A stretch of 64,000 bases of DNA from Unio delphinus (GCA_029339505.1 JAQISU010000041.1:4133501-4197500), one strand, 5' to 3'; numbered from the stretch's first letter, positions 11,110 through 22,440 are shown. Numbers and translations: made by a program. Notes: generated from the letters alone by a model not told the origin.

Positions 11110-11362
11110 AATTACACACACACTACAGCAGCATGGAGGGTGATGACCAACAATGAGTGTCAGGGTGGGTAAAGAAACACACATACAAATTTGAAAACAC
11201 AAACGAGAAAGATAGTCTAACAAAATGAGCTAACCCAAAGAGAGAAAATCTCGGTCGGTTACAGGCTTCGGTTTGACGTTATTGACCTTATATTTTAATT
11301 TTTTTCGTAGGAAGCACTATTTTCAAAAGAGACTTACTCCAAAACTGGTTAGTTCACCCTCC
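11110..11362 (-). repeat. Leader region upstream of helical ORF (copy B)
   Basis: Minus-strand counterpart of 2064-2310 and of the weaker 42310-42480. It lies immediately 5' of the helical ORF. Conservation of a non-coding block next to the same gene suggests a promoter or element terminus. Confidence 0.55.
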
Positions 11363-11769
11363 CTTCTGATAGTTTTATAGAAAACTGGTTTCTTTATCCA
11401 CCATATATTTTTAACTTAGTAAAATAAACCAACGTAGCATTTGTATGATTCTAGACCTCAATACAATGACATTATTTTAGTATATCTTATCAAGTGCATA
11501 CTTTTGACGATGCTCAAGCACATGTTGAATAAAGTGGACGACATCTTTTGGATAGCAATATTGAAGTAAATTATTCTTGCCGAATCAAAATTGTGCTTTG
11601 GTTTTTCAGATGTAAATTCTTGCTTCACATTTGCATAGATTTTGCTACTGCGCTTCCATCGTATTCTAATAACCAAAATTTCCAACAAATTAGTACAAAT
11701 ATTCCACATTTCTAATATTTATAATGGCTGGCATTAAACAGCTATAGTTTTGCTTTCATTCTTAAAAGT

Positions 11770-12205
11770 ATTGTGGATATTCGCAATATATAATGCTTTA
11801 TTCGCGATATTATTGCGTTGATTGGCTATAAGTATTGCGTTTATTCGCAAATGTTTGCGCTTATTCGCGAAACATTTATTTTTGACAAACACAAGTTGGC
11901 ACTAATGGACTTCCGTATGGCTGATCAAATCTCTAAAGAAGTAGGATTTTTTTCTGTCATGCAAGATTTTATTAAAAATTTCGTAAAGTATTGCATTTCT
12001 TCGCAATAGTATTGCGTTTAATCACAGTAATGATTGAGTTTATTCGCAATAGCATTGCATTTAACTCGCGATAATGATCGCGTCTATTCGAAAAAGCATT
12101 GTTTATTCGCAATAAATATTACGTTGATTCGCAAAAGAATTGCGTTTATTAGCAATATATGGAGAATACTCGCAATAAGTATTTCGTTTATTCGCAATAT
12201 ATTTT
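11770..12205. repeat. Cluster of short hairpin repeats (ATTGCG..CGCAAT)
   Basis: A degenerate array of a palindromic word close to ATTGCGTTTATTCGCAAT, whose six-base arms are inverse complements. Near-exact copies are at 11833, about 12013, 12043 and 12139, with others more eroded. Spacing is irregular, about 20-40 bp. Two related flanking phrases (TTTTTGACAAACACAAGTTGGC.., 11878; TTTTTTTGATAGACTCAATTTGGC.., 12206) suggest the block itself was duplicated. The ORFs at 11818 and 12034 are by-products. Confidence 0.7.
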
Positions 12206-12239
12206 TTTTGATAGACTCAATTTGGCTTTAATGGGCTTC

Positions 12240-12870
12240 CGTAATTGTGTGGCCTTGGCAGGCTTGTCGTCTAGTTCGGTACAAATTTGAGCTGTTACCA
12301 AATATCCGCTTACAATCTGCATTTAACAGGTTTTGATTTCACCATCGCTTTCAAACATGATTATGATTATGGTGAGAGTAAATATCTCTATTTAAACAAT
12401 GTTATTGTTAAATTTAATTAATGGTGCCCTCCTAAAATTGTTTACCATCTAACGTAGAATGTAACAGGAATATAATAATGTTTGTGTGGAAGAATATCGA
12501 ATAACAACAGGTCATATAAGTTCAGTCACTGACCATTTGCACGATTAATGTGGAACTAATTATAAGAAAAACCGTTTGTACGCATTTCTTGGTGGCATAT
12601 TCTAAATGACTACATACATGTATACCACAACCTTGATTGGCACACGTTAAGATCTGTACTACCTTGCATGAAGAGATCGAGAGAGAAATGGAGGGAAATA
12701 AAGAATAGCAGAAAACGAAAATGACACAGGCTTAATTATGCAAATACTGTTGGTTTGAAAAACGTAGGTAATGACTGGTATATTTAGTAAATGTATATAA
12801 CACTCGTTTCCATTGTGGTATCCACACTGTAGTCCTGAAAGTGGAATCGCCATATATGTTTTTTTTTTCT
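12240..12870. other. Non-coding stretch, nothing recognised
   Basis: AT-rich, no coding signal. The 64-codon minus-strand ORF at 12659-12853 shows no motif. Confidence 0.4.
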
Positions 12871-12879
12871 TTTGTTTTT

Positions 12880-13116
12880 AGGGTTTAACGCCATTTTTCA
12901 GCACACGATAGGCTATACATGGTGGTCAATATTATTGGTGGAGGAAGAACCCGGAAAAAAAACCGGAAAGAACCATCCACCCACGAGAAGCTACTGGCAA
13001 ACTTTCTCACATAACTACATTAGCCGAATCTTAGACTCGAAAACACGCAGACAGAGGTGAGACGGCAGTGATCGGTAACGGAAAGCGCTTTAGACCACTC
13101 GGCCACTCAGGGCCCC
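12880..13116 (-). mobile_element. tRNA-derived SINE, family 2, minus strand
   Basis: A complete family-2 copy with its tRNA-like head at the right (GGGGCCCTGAGTGGCCGAGTGG) and its GGCGTTAAACCC 3' end at the left. A (TA)n tract begins immediately at the 5' end of the SINE. Confidence 0.88.
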
Positions 13117-13219
<103 letters not shown>

Positions 13220-13325
13220 TCCTTTCAAATGCACTGGATCCAGCAAGGGATCACGTGTGTCAGGGATTGATTAAGATAAATGCAAAAAACTGACAAGCAA
13301 CAGTGCAAAACTAGTATCACTCTAG

Positions 13326-13370
13326 CCTGAGCGCTTTCGACTCTTGATGAATCTTTATCAAAGGCAAATA
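13326..13370 (-). other. Possible degenerate hammerhead-like motif of Penelope element
   Basis: The minus strand reads CTTTGATAAAGATTCATCAA, then GAGTCGAAAGCGC. The TGATAA..CGAAA arrangement recalls the CUGAUGA..GAAA core of hammerhead ribozymes reported in Penelope-like elements. The core carries substitutions and I did not fold it. It lies 330 bp 3' of the GIY-YIG fragment on the same strand, which is the reason for mentioning it. Confidence 0.25.
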
Positions 13371-13702
13371 CAAAACATAGACAAGACAGACAAGTAAAAT
13401 ACAAAAACCGTGTTTACAAAACTTTACATGCCTGTTTCTACAGGAATTCAACCTTTAAATTTATTATGTTACAACTAGTTTCTTTCAACTTGTTGCGGAT
13501 GCTGTAAAATGTCTGTATTGACTTAGAAATCGATGAGCCAAAGCGACACATCTGTTTTTGTATGTAAATTTATGTACGCGCAAATTATATCCCGGATATT
13601 TTACATTAGTAGTTAGAGGCTATTAAGCTAATTTAGAGAATTATTTAAAAGAAAATGTGTCAGCTGGAAAAGATAATTACATTTGTGCATGGCTGTCTTT
13701 TT

Positions 13703-14005
13703 CTAGTGTTCTTGGTTTAAACCGCTTGGTTTCAATGTTCGAAGGCGTCGTATCCAGTAAGATTCCTTTTCTTTCCTGGTTTCGGAACTCCAGTTGTGGT
13801 TGTGAGCAATTGCAATAAGTGTTACACCACTAAAGGTGTGTCTAGGGGAGGAGAAGTGTTTTGCGACCGGACTTCTGTATAGCTTCTTTGTTATCCAATC
13901 AGATCTATGAAGGTTGATCCTTTTGTGTAGCCTCTCAGTTTCTCCGACATAATGCAGGCTACAGATCTTACATGTGATGAGATAAATTACATTCTCGGTT
14001 TTGCA
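13703..14005 (-). pseudogene. Penelope-like element GIY-YIG endonuclease fragment
   Basis: One uninterrupted minus-strand frame of 100 codons ends in TAG (13703-13705). It has no ATG start, and a stop lies directly upstream. It reads TENVIYLITCKICSLHYVGET and then an Arg/His segment (LHKRINLHRSDW), KHF, and ETRKEKESYWIRRL. This is the order of the C-terminal GIY-YIG domain of Penelope-like retroelements: the (G/V)IY..YVGET pair, the catalytic Arg, and a Glu in the last helix. The reverse transcriptase part is missing. It directly abuts a gypsy integrase relic of the same orientation. Confidence 0.8.
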
Positions 14006-14009
14006 TTAT

Positions 14010-14930
14010 TTATCTGAAGAGGGTTTTAAGGTATCTGCAATTTAACCAGAACTCTATCGCCAAGCTGTAGACTCTTTTCCTTTTAATTTCTGTCAAATCT
14101 TAATTTCATTTCTGACGAAGGAAAGTGAAGATCAGTTTTTGCTACTTCACTAAATTTTAACAATTTATATCTGAAATCACATATATAGTCAAGAATATTA
14201 TTTTCTGAATCTTCGGTTGACAAAAGTTTCTCTTGAGGAACTTTAATGGTTCACAGACAGTATTCCAAATATAGTTCAAAAGGACTAAAACCAGGAGACC
14301 ATTAAATTGACTCCTTAAAAGAATACAAAGTCACTCAACACCGTCGTCCCAATCTTGTCCTCTATCAAAGCATTGCGACCGAATCATATTCTTCAAAAAA
14401 GTCTGATGAAATCTTGATAATGCCTTTGTTACTTTCACGGTGATGTGCAGATGGTTGAAACTGTTGGATTCCCAATTCCCGAATAACGCCTTGAAACAAT
14501 ACAGACAAAATATGTTGACCCTAGGCCAATAGTTGTTAAAAAAAAACTATCTAAGCTTTTATTATGGTTTTAGTTTTAATCTTTCTCAAAAGAATTGCCT
14601 CTGGAAATCTTGTGGATACACACATTATGGTCAGCGACAATTAGTTACCTGATTTGTGGTTTTAGGTAAGGGACCGACACAGTCTACCATTATTCTATTA
14701 AATGGTTCGTCAAATGCAGACATATGTTTCAGATGGTCCTTGATGTTTATTCTGATTGGGCTTTCCTACCATTTAACAATTAATCACTTTTTATTTTTCA
14801 GCGAATGAAAATGATTAAAGATGTTGCAATACATATTACTGATTATTAGATGGCCATCCAATGGAGTTTGATAAGCTGGACAAAGAATTTCCTGTCAATA
14901 TAACTCAGGAGTAATAAGTTCTTAATTCAT
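14010..14930 (-). pseudogene. Ty3/gypsy integrase region, decayed
   Basis: Minus-strand blocks, in order: TPLDGHL with degraded zinc-finger spacing (14840-14915); an integrase core start, FDEPFNRIMVDCVGPLPKT (about 14655-14720), which includes the first catalytic Asp; STRFPEAILLRKIKTKTI (about 14565-14625); a block with QCFDRG.DWDDGV (14340-14395); and a C-terminal block ending LQLGDRVLVKLQIP (14030-14085). These match, in order, a metazoan Ty3/gypsy integrase. Several frameshifts and stops make it a fossil. Its 3' end is cut off at the Penelope fragment. Confidence 0.78.
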
Positions 14931-15900
14931 TGGTCAGTCATCATCAGATGCTACTTAAGGTGGTCTCCATTATATAAGGCAAATCTAAGACAAAGTGTTC
15001 ACTTCATATTTCCATTTTGACTTCAGTTACGATTACCATTTTCACATACAATTGAATAACCATTTTGACTTACAATTAAAAAAACCATTTTGACACAATT
15101 TAAGTCTTACAGTCGTCCCACGTTCCTTAGACGATATATTTAACGCGAGAAATTACATATTTTTTGAACATATATCGCTTAAAACAGAATGTTGAATACC
15201 AGTTTGAGTGTAAACGTCATCGTTTTGATTTGATGTGGAGGGTGGGGTGGGGTGAGGACATGGCACGCTTTTTGTCTTTTCACTCATCTTCGCCTCACTG
15301 CCAAGATAATACTGACGTTACGCTGTAAGGGAGATAACTGTACCCTGCAACTGAAGGTTAATGCAGATATTTCGCTCCATCGTCAGTAGCCTATGAACGG
15401 GAATGAGGGGGCAGGGGAGAGCGGATGAGGTGATTACCTCGTGCTTCAGATGTCTTGGAGCGCCAAAACATCTCATAAAAAGTATATTGCAGGAAAATCT
15501 TTGGCGGGACCATTTTCTTCGCCCCTGGCGCCACTTACCCGTAGTACGCAACGGTCAGTTGTTTCATTCGAAGGCATGCAACATATTGAATTTCTTTGAC
15601 ATTTTTTATGAGCTAGTTATTAACTCCTTTCACCGAAGTTTTGGGAAAATTCCAGTCTTTGAAATATTGTGTTTCAAATGCATGAGTTGGAGTTCAAGCT
15701 CTGCCTTTTATAATTTTGATAGTTCTTATGCTTTTAAATAATTATAATTATCACAATTTACATTTACATAAATGGAGACATTCACTTTATGTAAAGAAAA
15801 CAAACTCTCTCCAAAATCATCCATATTGCGCTAAAGGGATGCTGCTTAATTTATCAATCTCTTATTTGTCAGATTGTCCCAGGACCGATACTGTCTCTAG
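14931..15900. other. Non-coding stretch with overlapping ORFs of no known family
   Basis: ACCATTTTGACTT-like words repeat at about 15010-15100. The ORFs at 15403-15741 (+), 15716-15952 (+) and 15318-15551 (-) overlap each other and show no motif. Confidence 0.4.
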
Positions 15901-15904
15901 AAAA

Positions 15905-16172
15905 CGTAGCTTTAACACTTTTTCAGTCATATGGCTACGATGTCTGCAGTGACGCATTTTATAGTAGTATGATGTCCCATCCAGTCACATTATCCTAACA
16001 CCAGGCCGACCAGTCCGACCAGTCCTAATACTAACCTCTTAATGCTGAGCGCCAGGCGAGGCAACTATTAGTAACATTTGTGTAAGTCGTTGGTATGACT
16101 CGGCCTGAGATTGAATCCACGACCGCCTGCTTCCGCGGCGGACGCTCTTAACCACTAGTCCACTGGAGTCGT
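15905..16172 (-). mobile_element. tRNA-derived SINE, family 1, minus strand
   Basis: Minus-strand head TCCAGTGGACTAGTGGTTAA (A box) at the right; the body is as in the other family-1 copies. GACCAGTCC is duplicated locally near 16010. Confidence 0.87.
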
Positions 16173-16199
16173 TCAAATTTCGATCTAAATAATAGTGTG

Positions 16200-16710
16200 A
16201 TTTTTCCTACGAGTTGCAAATGACAACAACAAAAAAATCCGAAATTTAGGTGTCAATTCTGCCTCCAATCAGCAAACTTTAAAAACTATCCACATATTAT
16301 TGTTGTCCATAGAATAGTCGTGTGCAGTCTAATAATGTCAAGCTCCAATGACTACATAACTTATACCAGATGCCTTTAGAGGTCTACGTCACAGTGTACA
16401 TGTAGATATTATCTGCGGTAGTCGTAAGCAAACGGGTCGATAATAACCTAGTTTATATAAACCATACTCAAACGATATAGGATTAGTAAACGATCCGGTG
16501 TGAATATTCGAGATTTCATTTTTTGACGTCAAGACTCTTAGCGGAATATTATCTAGTGGGATAAACATCACACTCGAGGTAAACGTAAACATTTTTGTTG
16601 TATTTAATCTACTGTCATTATGACGACTTGATACAAATCGCACTGACTATATACCAAAAGGAAGTAAATTGTTTATATGCTATCGTGTCTAATGTTATGT
16701 CGAAACCGGC
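16200..16710. other. Non-coding stretch, nothing recognised
   Basis: No supported gene. The 84-codon ORF at 16389-16643 (-) has no recognised motif. Confidence 0.4.
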
Positions 16711-16711
16711 A

Positions 16712-16712
<1 letters not shown>

Positions 16713-16785
<73 letters not shown>
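16713..16785. repeat. (CT)n microsatellite
   Basis: About 36 CT units. Confidence 0.97.
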
Positions 16786-16787
<2 letters not shown>

Positions 16788-17344
16788 AGCTATGAATTTA
16801 AATATAGTTGTGGACGGTTGAAAATGGGAGTCTTTTGTCTTGAATTACATGATGTTTCGGTGTAAGAAAGGTCATTCACTGTTGCAAGAGAATTTTGGTT
16901 ACAGTTTGGTATGGTTTGGTGTATTACGGCAAAGCGACACCTCAGATCATTTAATACAAGGGAAAGTGGGACGAGCGTATTTTTTTACCTAGGACGTACC
17001 ACGGTTCGCTGATCCAATGGCGGAAGATAACACCAGCACCATTTCGGTACACAATAACACTCAGTGACTTTAGTTGTCTATGGTGTGCTCATATTCAAAG
17101 GAAAGGAACAGCTCCATTTGAATGTATTTTATGTAGACTGGCTTAAAAATCGTAACTGTTTAATATTGTCGACTAGTCACGGTCTAACCTGTATCAATAT
17201 AACATGAGGGGAGAGACCCTGCTAGTTGATCCTTAAAATAAAAGCAAACTCAGTAGTACTCCTAAATCTTCAAAACAAATATATCTACGAAATTTAGGTA
17301 CTAAATTTATAAAAATAATGAAAATAGTATAACCAGTTGAATAC

Positions 17345-17346
<2 letters not shown>

Positions 17347-17417
<71 letters not shown>
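17347..17417. repeat. (CT)n microsatellite
   Basis: About 35 CT units. Confidence 0.97.
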
Positions 17418-17419
<2 letters not shown>

Positions 17420-17420
<1 letters not shown>

Positions 17421-17918
17421 TATTGAGTTGGATATAGACATTTATGTTTCTTTTCTTCTGAAATTTTTATGTCTTTTAATCTAAGTAATTTTAACGTAGT
17501 TTTCATATATGCGCAGTTTTTCTTTGTAAAATGAATGACATCTTTGGATCATTTTTTTATGTTCTGGTAAATGGTCTATATGAGATAGTTAACTCATGTG
17601 CAATCACATTTGGCCTAATAAAAGGATAGTAATAATAATGTACTAAAAACAACGGCACATGGAACACAAGGCGAGAAAATGGTAGCAAGTACATTTCCCA
17701 TCTGTACATATGCAGCCATCCTGGGCTTGCCTGGTTGGATATCGAATCTGACACTTTACCATCGAATCTACTGCGACTCCCAGTATTTTTGCATTGAACC
17801 TCAAGTTAGAATCAAAAGATAAAGTAAAATTGGTATGTTATTTATCTTCCGAAGGTGTACTACAAGCGCGAATCTCGAAATCAAAAGGACACCTAAAGTT
17901 ATTTGGTTCTGTTGTTCT
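17420..17918. other. Non-coding stretch, nothing recognised
   Basis: AT-rich, with short ORFs in several frames and no motif. Confidence 0.4.
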
Positions 17919-17920
17919 TG

Positions 17921-17956
<36 letters not shown>

Positions 17957-17959
17957 TTA

Positions 17960-18015
<56 letters not shown>
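17921..18015. repeat. Compound (CTA)n(TTA)n microsatellite
   Basis: About 12 CTA units pass into about 19 TTA units. Confidence 0.96.
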
Positions 18016-18150
18016 AAATCAGTAAGTGGTAGAGTTGACTTGAAAAGTTCTAAACATTATGTTTCCTTGGCAAAATGCTACATGTTTTAGTAAAGATGCA
18101 AATCTAAAATTCAAAATACAAATATTCAGTATAAATATTTTCAATATAGT

Positions 18151-18316
18151 GGCGTCGCAAGAAATTCTACTCGCTCTCCAATACCTATAAAACTTCATTA
18201 TGGGGCCCCCTCCAAATAAAATAGTAGTTTAACAGGATTTGTTCTGCCCTTACTGGGTCCGCACATTTCTTCCCCGCAGTTACGGAATTTTTTCTAGGCG
18301 GTGACAACGCCACTGA
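18151..18316. mobile_element. Probable hAT-type MITE
   Basis: The left end TAGTGGCGTCGCAAGAAATTCT and the right end CGGTGACAACGCCACTG are imperfect inverse complements of the AGTGGCGT type. A related left end is seen at 47541. I found no clear 8-bp duplication. Confidence 0.45.
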
Positions 18317-18734
18317 TTATTAACAACTACTGAGAATATTGGTGACATATAAGATGTTTGCTAATTTTACTATGCTTTCTCTCCCTTCCCCTTCGTCTTC
18401 TTCTTGAATACATCTCTTATATTCAGGGACACAATCAGTGTACCAATTATTTTAATAAAACGTACCTTTTAGCCAGCCGGTGGCGTTTCATGCATCCATG
18501 GGTCTTGCCCTTTTTAGAACACAACGCTACTAACAAAATAGCTGTATAGATTATGCATTCGAATTTCTTCATTAATTTATAGTAACAAACTACATTACAT
18601 GTGCTTGGGTGTCATGTATTAATTAGCAGCTTTGGCGACACTTTGGTTCGGTTATATGCATTATGAATAGTTTCTAATTAACAGTACTCAAACAGTTGTG
18701 GCATGACGCAGGGGAATTAGTGTTACCAAAATGG

Positions 18735-19055
18735 GACCGCTCCGTTGGCCTAGTGGTTAGAGCGACCCCTGCGGAAGCGGGAGGTCGTGGGTTCAATCCC
18801 TGGCCAAGTCATACCAAAGACTTTTAAAAAATGGTACTAACAGCTGCCTCGCTTGGTGCTCAGCATTAAGAGGTTATTGTTAGGAATGGTCGTACTGATG
18901 TCAGGATAATGTGACTGGGTGGGACATAATGCTACATGTCTGCGGCACGATGCCCCAGTGCTAGATATCACTATAAACTGCCTCAATGCAGACATCGTAG
19001 CGAGATGACTGAAAATTGTTAAAGCTACGTTAAAAATCCTAAACAAACAAACAAA
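18735..19055 (+). mobile_element. tRNA-derived SINE, family 1, nearly full length
   Basis: A box TGGCCTAGTGG at about 18744, B box GGTTCAATCCC at about 18790, then the SINE body and a tail CTACGTTAAAAATCC followed by (AAAC)n at 19040-19056. It is the best copy with 57447. The head would be the RNA polymerase III promoter, but the acceptor-stem region is not tRNA-like enough to call a tRNA gene. Confidence 0.92.
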
Positions 19056-19168
19056 CAAAAATTACCAAAATGGGTATGATACTTGAAAAGGACAACATGG
19101 CGCCTAAAATAAGGAACATCGTGACTCGCCACGTTAAAACTGGTTAAGGGAGACGTTAATACTAATGC

Positions 19169-19170
<2 letters not shown>

Positions 19171-19242
<72 letters not shown>
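19171..19242. repeat. (TA)n microsatellite
   Basis: About 36 TA units. Confidence 0.97.
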
Positions 19243-19244
<2 letters not shown>

Positions 19245-19646
19245 TGGGCCTTTGCCAATACCGAAATGAGTTAACTCTTTAGATATCGATTTGTCGATTT
19301 TCCACCCCGTGTTATATATTAGGATCATGTCAACACATTGTTGATTTGATACCAGTCACACGCGGAGTGGTATGAATACAAGCGAGTTTAATTTATGACT
19401 ACATCCATCCCAAAACATAAGAAATGAGATCAAATATTTATTCCTTGTTCGATTGTCAAACGTCTTTTCATCAATAAAAATGAAAAGAAGAAAAATCCTT
19501 TATCAGGTCTTTTGCAACTTTTTGTCCTCAAGCACGTATCAGTCACTCGTAGGGAGTGGGGATGCTCGTGTGTCCTGACTTTGTATGTGTTGAGATAGAT
19601 GCCTTGTTAATCGTTGCCAACAAAAACTCTCCCTCCTCCCCCCCCC

Positions 19647-19660
19647 CCTCTCTGTCTGTC

Positions 19661-19734
<74 letters not shown>
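19647..19734. repeat. (CT)n microsatellite with CTGT variants
   Basis: A long CT tract with a few CTGT interruptions at its left end. Confidence 0.96.
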
Positions 19735-19738
<4 letters not shown>

Positions 19739-20165
19739 AATACAAAGGGAACATTCATAAGGAACTTACAGTTTTGTAAATTAAGTTCCAAATAGTTCTA
19801 AAAGTTCCATGCCATGTCCAAAGATATAGGTGCTCCGAATGAATTATCTCAGAGTAAGGAAAAATAGTCAACACATATTGTTTGCCCAGACAGCATCTAG
19901 TAACAGGTCGAGAGCAAAGGTTTAACCTTGACACCTCTGAAACTCGTGCGAACAGTCACTCAAACCGAGAACGAAGACGAAAATGCTGATTTGGCTGATT
20001 GTCCATGATTATGAATGACAAAGTTCATCTCAGCTGTTTTGTTATAAAGACTATTGCAAACTGCAGCCGTTTTTGTGTCCATAAACAAAACTATTAACGT
20101 TTTCTCACTATATCTTCTACCATGCATTCCAATCAATTAATCAGTCAGATCTTTACTATACTCAA

Positions 20166-20360
20166 TACCGCTCCGGTGTTCTAGTGGCTAGAGCGTTCGC
20201 CTCGGATGTAGGAGATCGCGGGTTCGAACCTCAGCCGAGTCAGACCAAAGACTTTTAAAAAATGGCAGTAGTAGCTGCCTCGCTAGGCGCTTGTCGGAAT
20301 AATTTGGTTGGGTAGGATATGATGTCCCAGTAATAAGCTATGGCTGAATTGCTAAACATT
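20166..20360 (+). mobile_element. tRNA-derived SINE, family 1, internally shortened
   Basis: Intact head (GTTCTAGTGGCTAGAGCG, B box GGTTCGAACCTC) and first body half. A large part of the middle is missing: GCGCTTGTCGG jumps to TTGGTTGGGTAGGATATGATG. Confidence 0.88.
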
Positions 20361-20371
20361 AAAAAAACATT

Positions 20372-20375
<4 letters not shown>

Positions 20376-20446
<71 letters not shown>
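20376..20446. repeat. Compound (CT)n(CA)n microsatellite
   Basis: About 18 CT units then about 17 CA units. Confidence 0.96.
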
Positions 20447-20813
20447 ACACTCTCTAACATGCACTCAAATCAATTAACCAGTCTTATCTTGAAAATCTAA
20501 TTTAATAGTTACCGACATCTTGTGTCCTGCTTGGCGACTTTAACGGCCACAACACATTTGGGAGCTGAAACTTATATCATTGGGATGAAAAATAAAATAG
20601 AAGATTTTGTCTCAAAACAATATTTTCCATTTTACAAACAATGCAAATTAAATATACATAACAAATGATTTGAGTGCACGAGAAATATATATTGAGATAT
20701 ATGTAAATCCATTTTCTATTCCCGACATCTTCCTTCTAGAGCAAAAAGAAAGAAAAATGTTTCAAACGACGGCCATCTTATCGCATCCGCTTTCAAAGGC
20801 CTGAAATAGTTCG

Positions 20814-20822
20814 TATATAAAA
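20814..20822 (+). promoter_or_regulatory. TATA box of the CYSTM-type gene
   Basis: TATATAAAA lies 65-73 bp before the start codon at 20887. A transcription start about 30 bp downstream, near TTCATAG at 20842-20848, would give a 5' UTR of about 40 nt. Confidence 0.6.
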
Positions 20823-20886
20823 CCAAACTGCTGTGTAGCCATTCATAGTCCACGATATGTTCATTTATCACGTTCTTTCATAGAAA

Positions 20887-21095
20887 ATGAATCCATCTGG
20901 GCCACCACCACCATATACACCCTACCCTAGCGCTCCCCCTTCACAAGGCTACCACCATGGACATCACCAGCCTGCAGAGTACCCGCCTACATACCCACAA
21001 CAGATACAACCAGGGTACGGGTATCCAGCACCAGGGTACGGGTACCCTGCTGACTATGGTCATCGCCAACAAATGGTTGTAGTTCAACAACCGCA
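20887..21095 (+). CDS. CYSTM-type protein, exon 1
   Basis: ATG with A at -3 (AAAATGA) opens a Pro/Tyr/Gly/Gln-rich segment of 69 residues beginning MNPSGPPPPYTPYPSAPPSQ, with tandem PGYGYPA motifs and ending MVVVQQPQ. The exon ends at 21095 before GTAAGT, leaving two bases of a Gln codon (phase 2). This is the low-complexity N-terminus typical of cysteine-rich transmembrane module (CYSTM) proteins, small tail-anchored membrane proteins with stress-related roles in several eukaryotes. A TATA box lies at 20814. With exon 2 the product is 101 residues. The CYSTM call rests on overall architecture and composition, not on a search. Confidence 0.8.
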
Positions 21096-21354
21096 GTAAG
21101 TACTTGCAAATATATATGAAAGCACGCAAACACACATACATGTTTACATACCCTTCCTGTATGACATCAGCTTGTATTTCCGTACACCCTGTATGTAACT
21201 CCCCACGAATGCATTTCCATGCACCTTGTCTGTATGCCCTATTAATGCATTTTCGTACAGTGTTTGTATACCCTATGAAATGACGTGTTAGAGAACGATA
21301 CAGTATGTTACGTGTGCAATGTGATATCATTGTTAGATTGGCGGGATGTATGTA

Positions 21355-21613
21355 TGTTGTTGTTGTTGTTGTTGTTGTAGGGTTTAACGCCATTTTTCAG
21401 CACACGACTGGTTATACATGGCGGCCAGTATTAATGGTGGAGAAAGAACCCGGGAAAACACTCGGAAAGAACCACCGACCCACGAGAAGCTACTGGCAAG
21501 CTTTCTCACATACCCACATTGGCCGAATCTGAGACTCGAACCCACGCAGACAGGTGAGATGGCAGTAATCCGTAACGGAGAACGCTTTAGACCACTCGGT
21601 CACTCGGGGCCCT
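21355..21613 (-). mobile_element. tRNA-derived SINE, family 2, first of three
   Basis: Minus-strand element. The tail is (CAA)n, seen as (GTT)n at 21355-21378, then the family-2 body; the head ends at GGGCCC (21613). The tRNA-like head carries the B box GGGTTCGAGTCTC. Confidence 0.9.
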
Positions 21614-21620
21614 CGATGTA

Positions 21621-21866
21621 TGTTGTTGCTATAAGGTTTAACGCCATTTCTGAGCACAAGATAGGCTATACACGGTGTCCAGTATTAATGGTGGAGGAAG
21701 AAGCAGAGAAAACCCCTGAAAGAACCACCGACCCACGAGAAGCTACCGGCAAGCTTTCTCACATACCCACATGGGCTGAGCCCAAGACTCGAACCCACAT
21801 AGACAGAGGTGAGACGGCAGTGATCCGTACCGGTGAGCACTTTAGACCACTTGACCACTCGGGTCA
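21621..21866 (-). mobile_element. tRNA-derived SINE, family 2, second of three
   Basis: Same orientation as its neighbours, about 10-15% diverged by eye, with a short GTTGTT tail. Confidence 0.88.
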
Positions 21867-21874
21867 TGGAAGGA

Positions 21875-22106
21875 TGTATGCCATTTTTCAGCACACGATA
21901 GGCTATATATGCCGGCCAGTATTGTTGGTGGAGGAAGAACCGGGGAAAACCCCCGGAAAGAATCACTGACCAACGAGAAGCTACTGGCAAGCTTTCTCAC
22001 ATAAATATATAAGCCGAATCTTAGACTCGAACCCACGCAGACAGAGGTGAGATGGCAGTGATCCGTAACTGAAAGCGCTTTAGACCACTCGGCCACTCGG
22101 GGCTCT
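21875..22106 (-). mobile_element. tRNA-derived SINE, family 2, third of three
   Basis: Same orientation and lacking a tail. The GATGTATG phrase at the joints (21615, 21872) suggests insertion into, or target duplication at, the adjacent TATG tract. Confidence 0.86.
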
Positions 22107-22108
22107 AT

Positions 22109-22219
22109 ACATGTATGTATGTATGTATGTATGTATGTATGTATGTATGTATGTATGTATGTATGTATGTATGTATGTATGCATGTAGGTAGGTAGGTAA
22201 CAAGGTAGGTAGGTAGGTA
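22109..22219. repeat. (TATG)n and (TAGG)n microsatellites
   Basis: About 18 TATG units followed by TAGG units in two short runs. Confidence 0.95.
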
Positions 22220-22350
22220 TGAAATGATGGATATTTAGATAGATACTCTCGTATGTGTATTTATTTGGATACATGATTTTCAGTTTCTGTTTCGCCATTC
22301 GTCCATGTGACCAATCATTCTATCTTTCTAGCTAACTTTTTCTCACTCTC

Positions 22351-22440
22351 TACATACATACATACATACATACATACATACATACATACATACATACATA
22401 CATACATACATACATACATACATACATACATACATACATA
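22351..22440. repeat. (CATA)n microsatellite
   Basis: About 22 CATA units. Confidence 0.96.

Noticed and set aside
15318..15952. Overlapping ORFs up to 112 codons
   Set aside because: They overlap on opposite strands, show no motif or splice context, and are best explained by chance.
18735..18810. tRNA gene (also at 20166 and 57447)
   Set aside because: A and B boxes are present but acceptor stems do not pair well, and each is joined to the same SINE body. These are SINE heads.
21418..21969. 183-codon ORF
   Set aside because: It runs antisense through the three family-2 SINEs and merely reflects their shared sequence.
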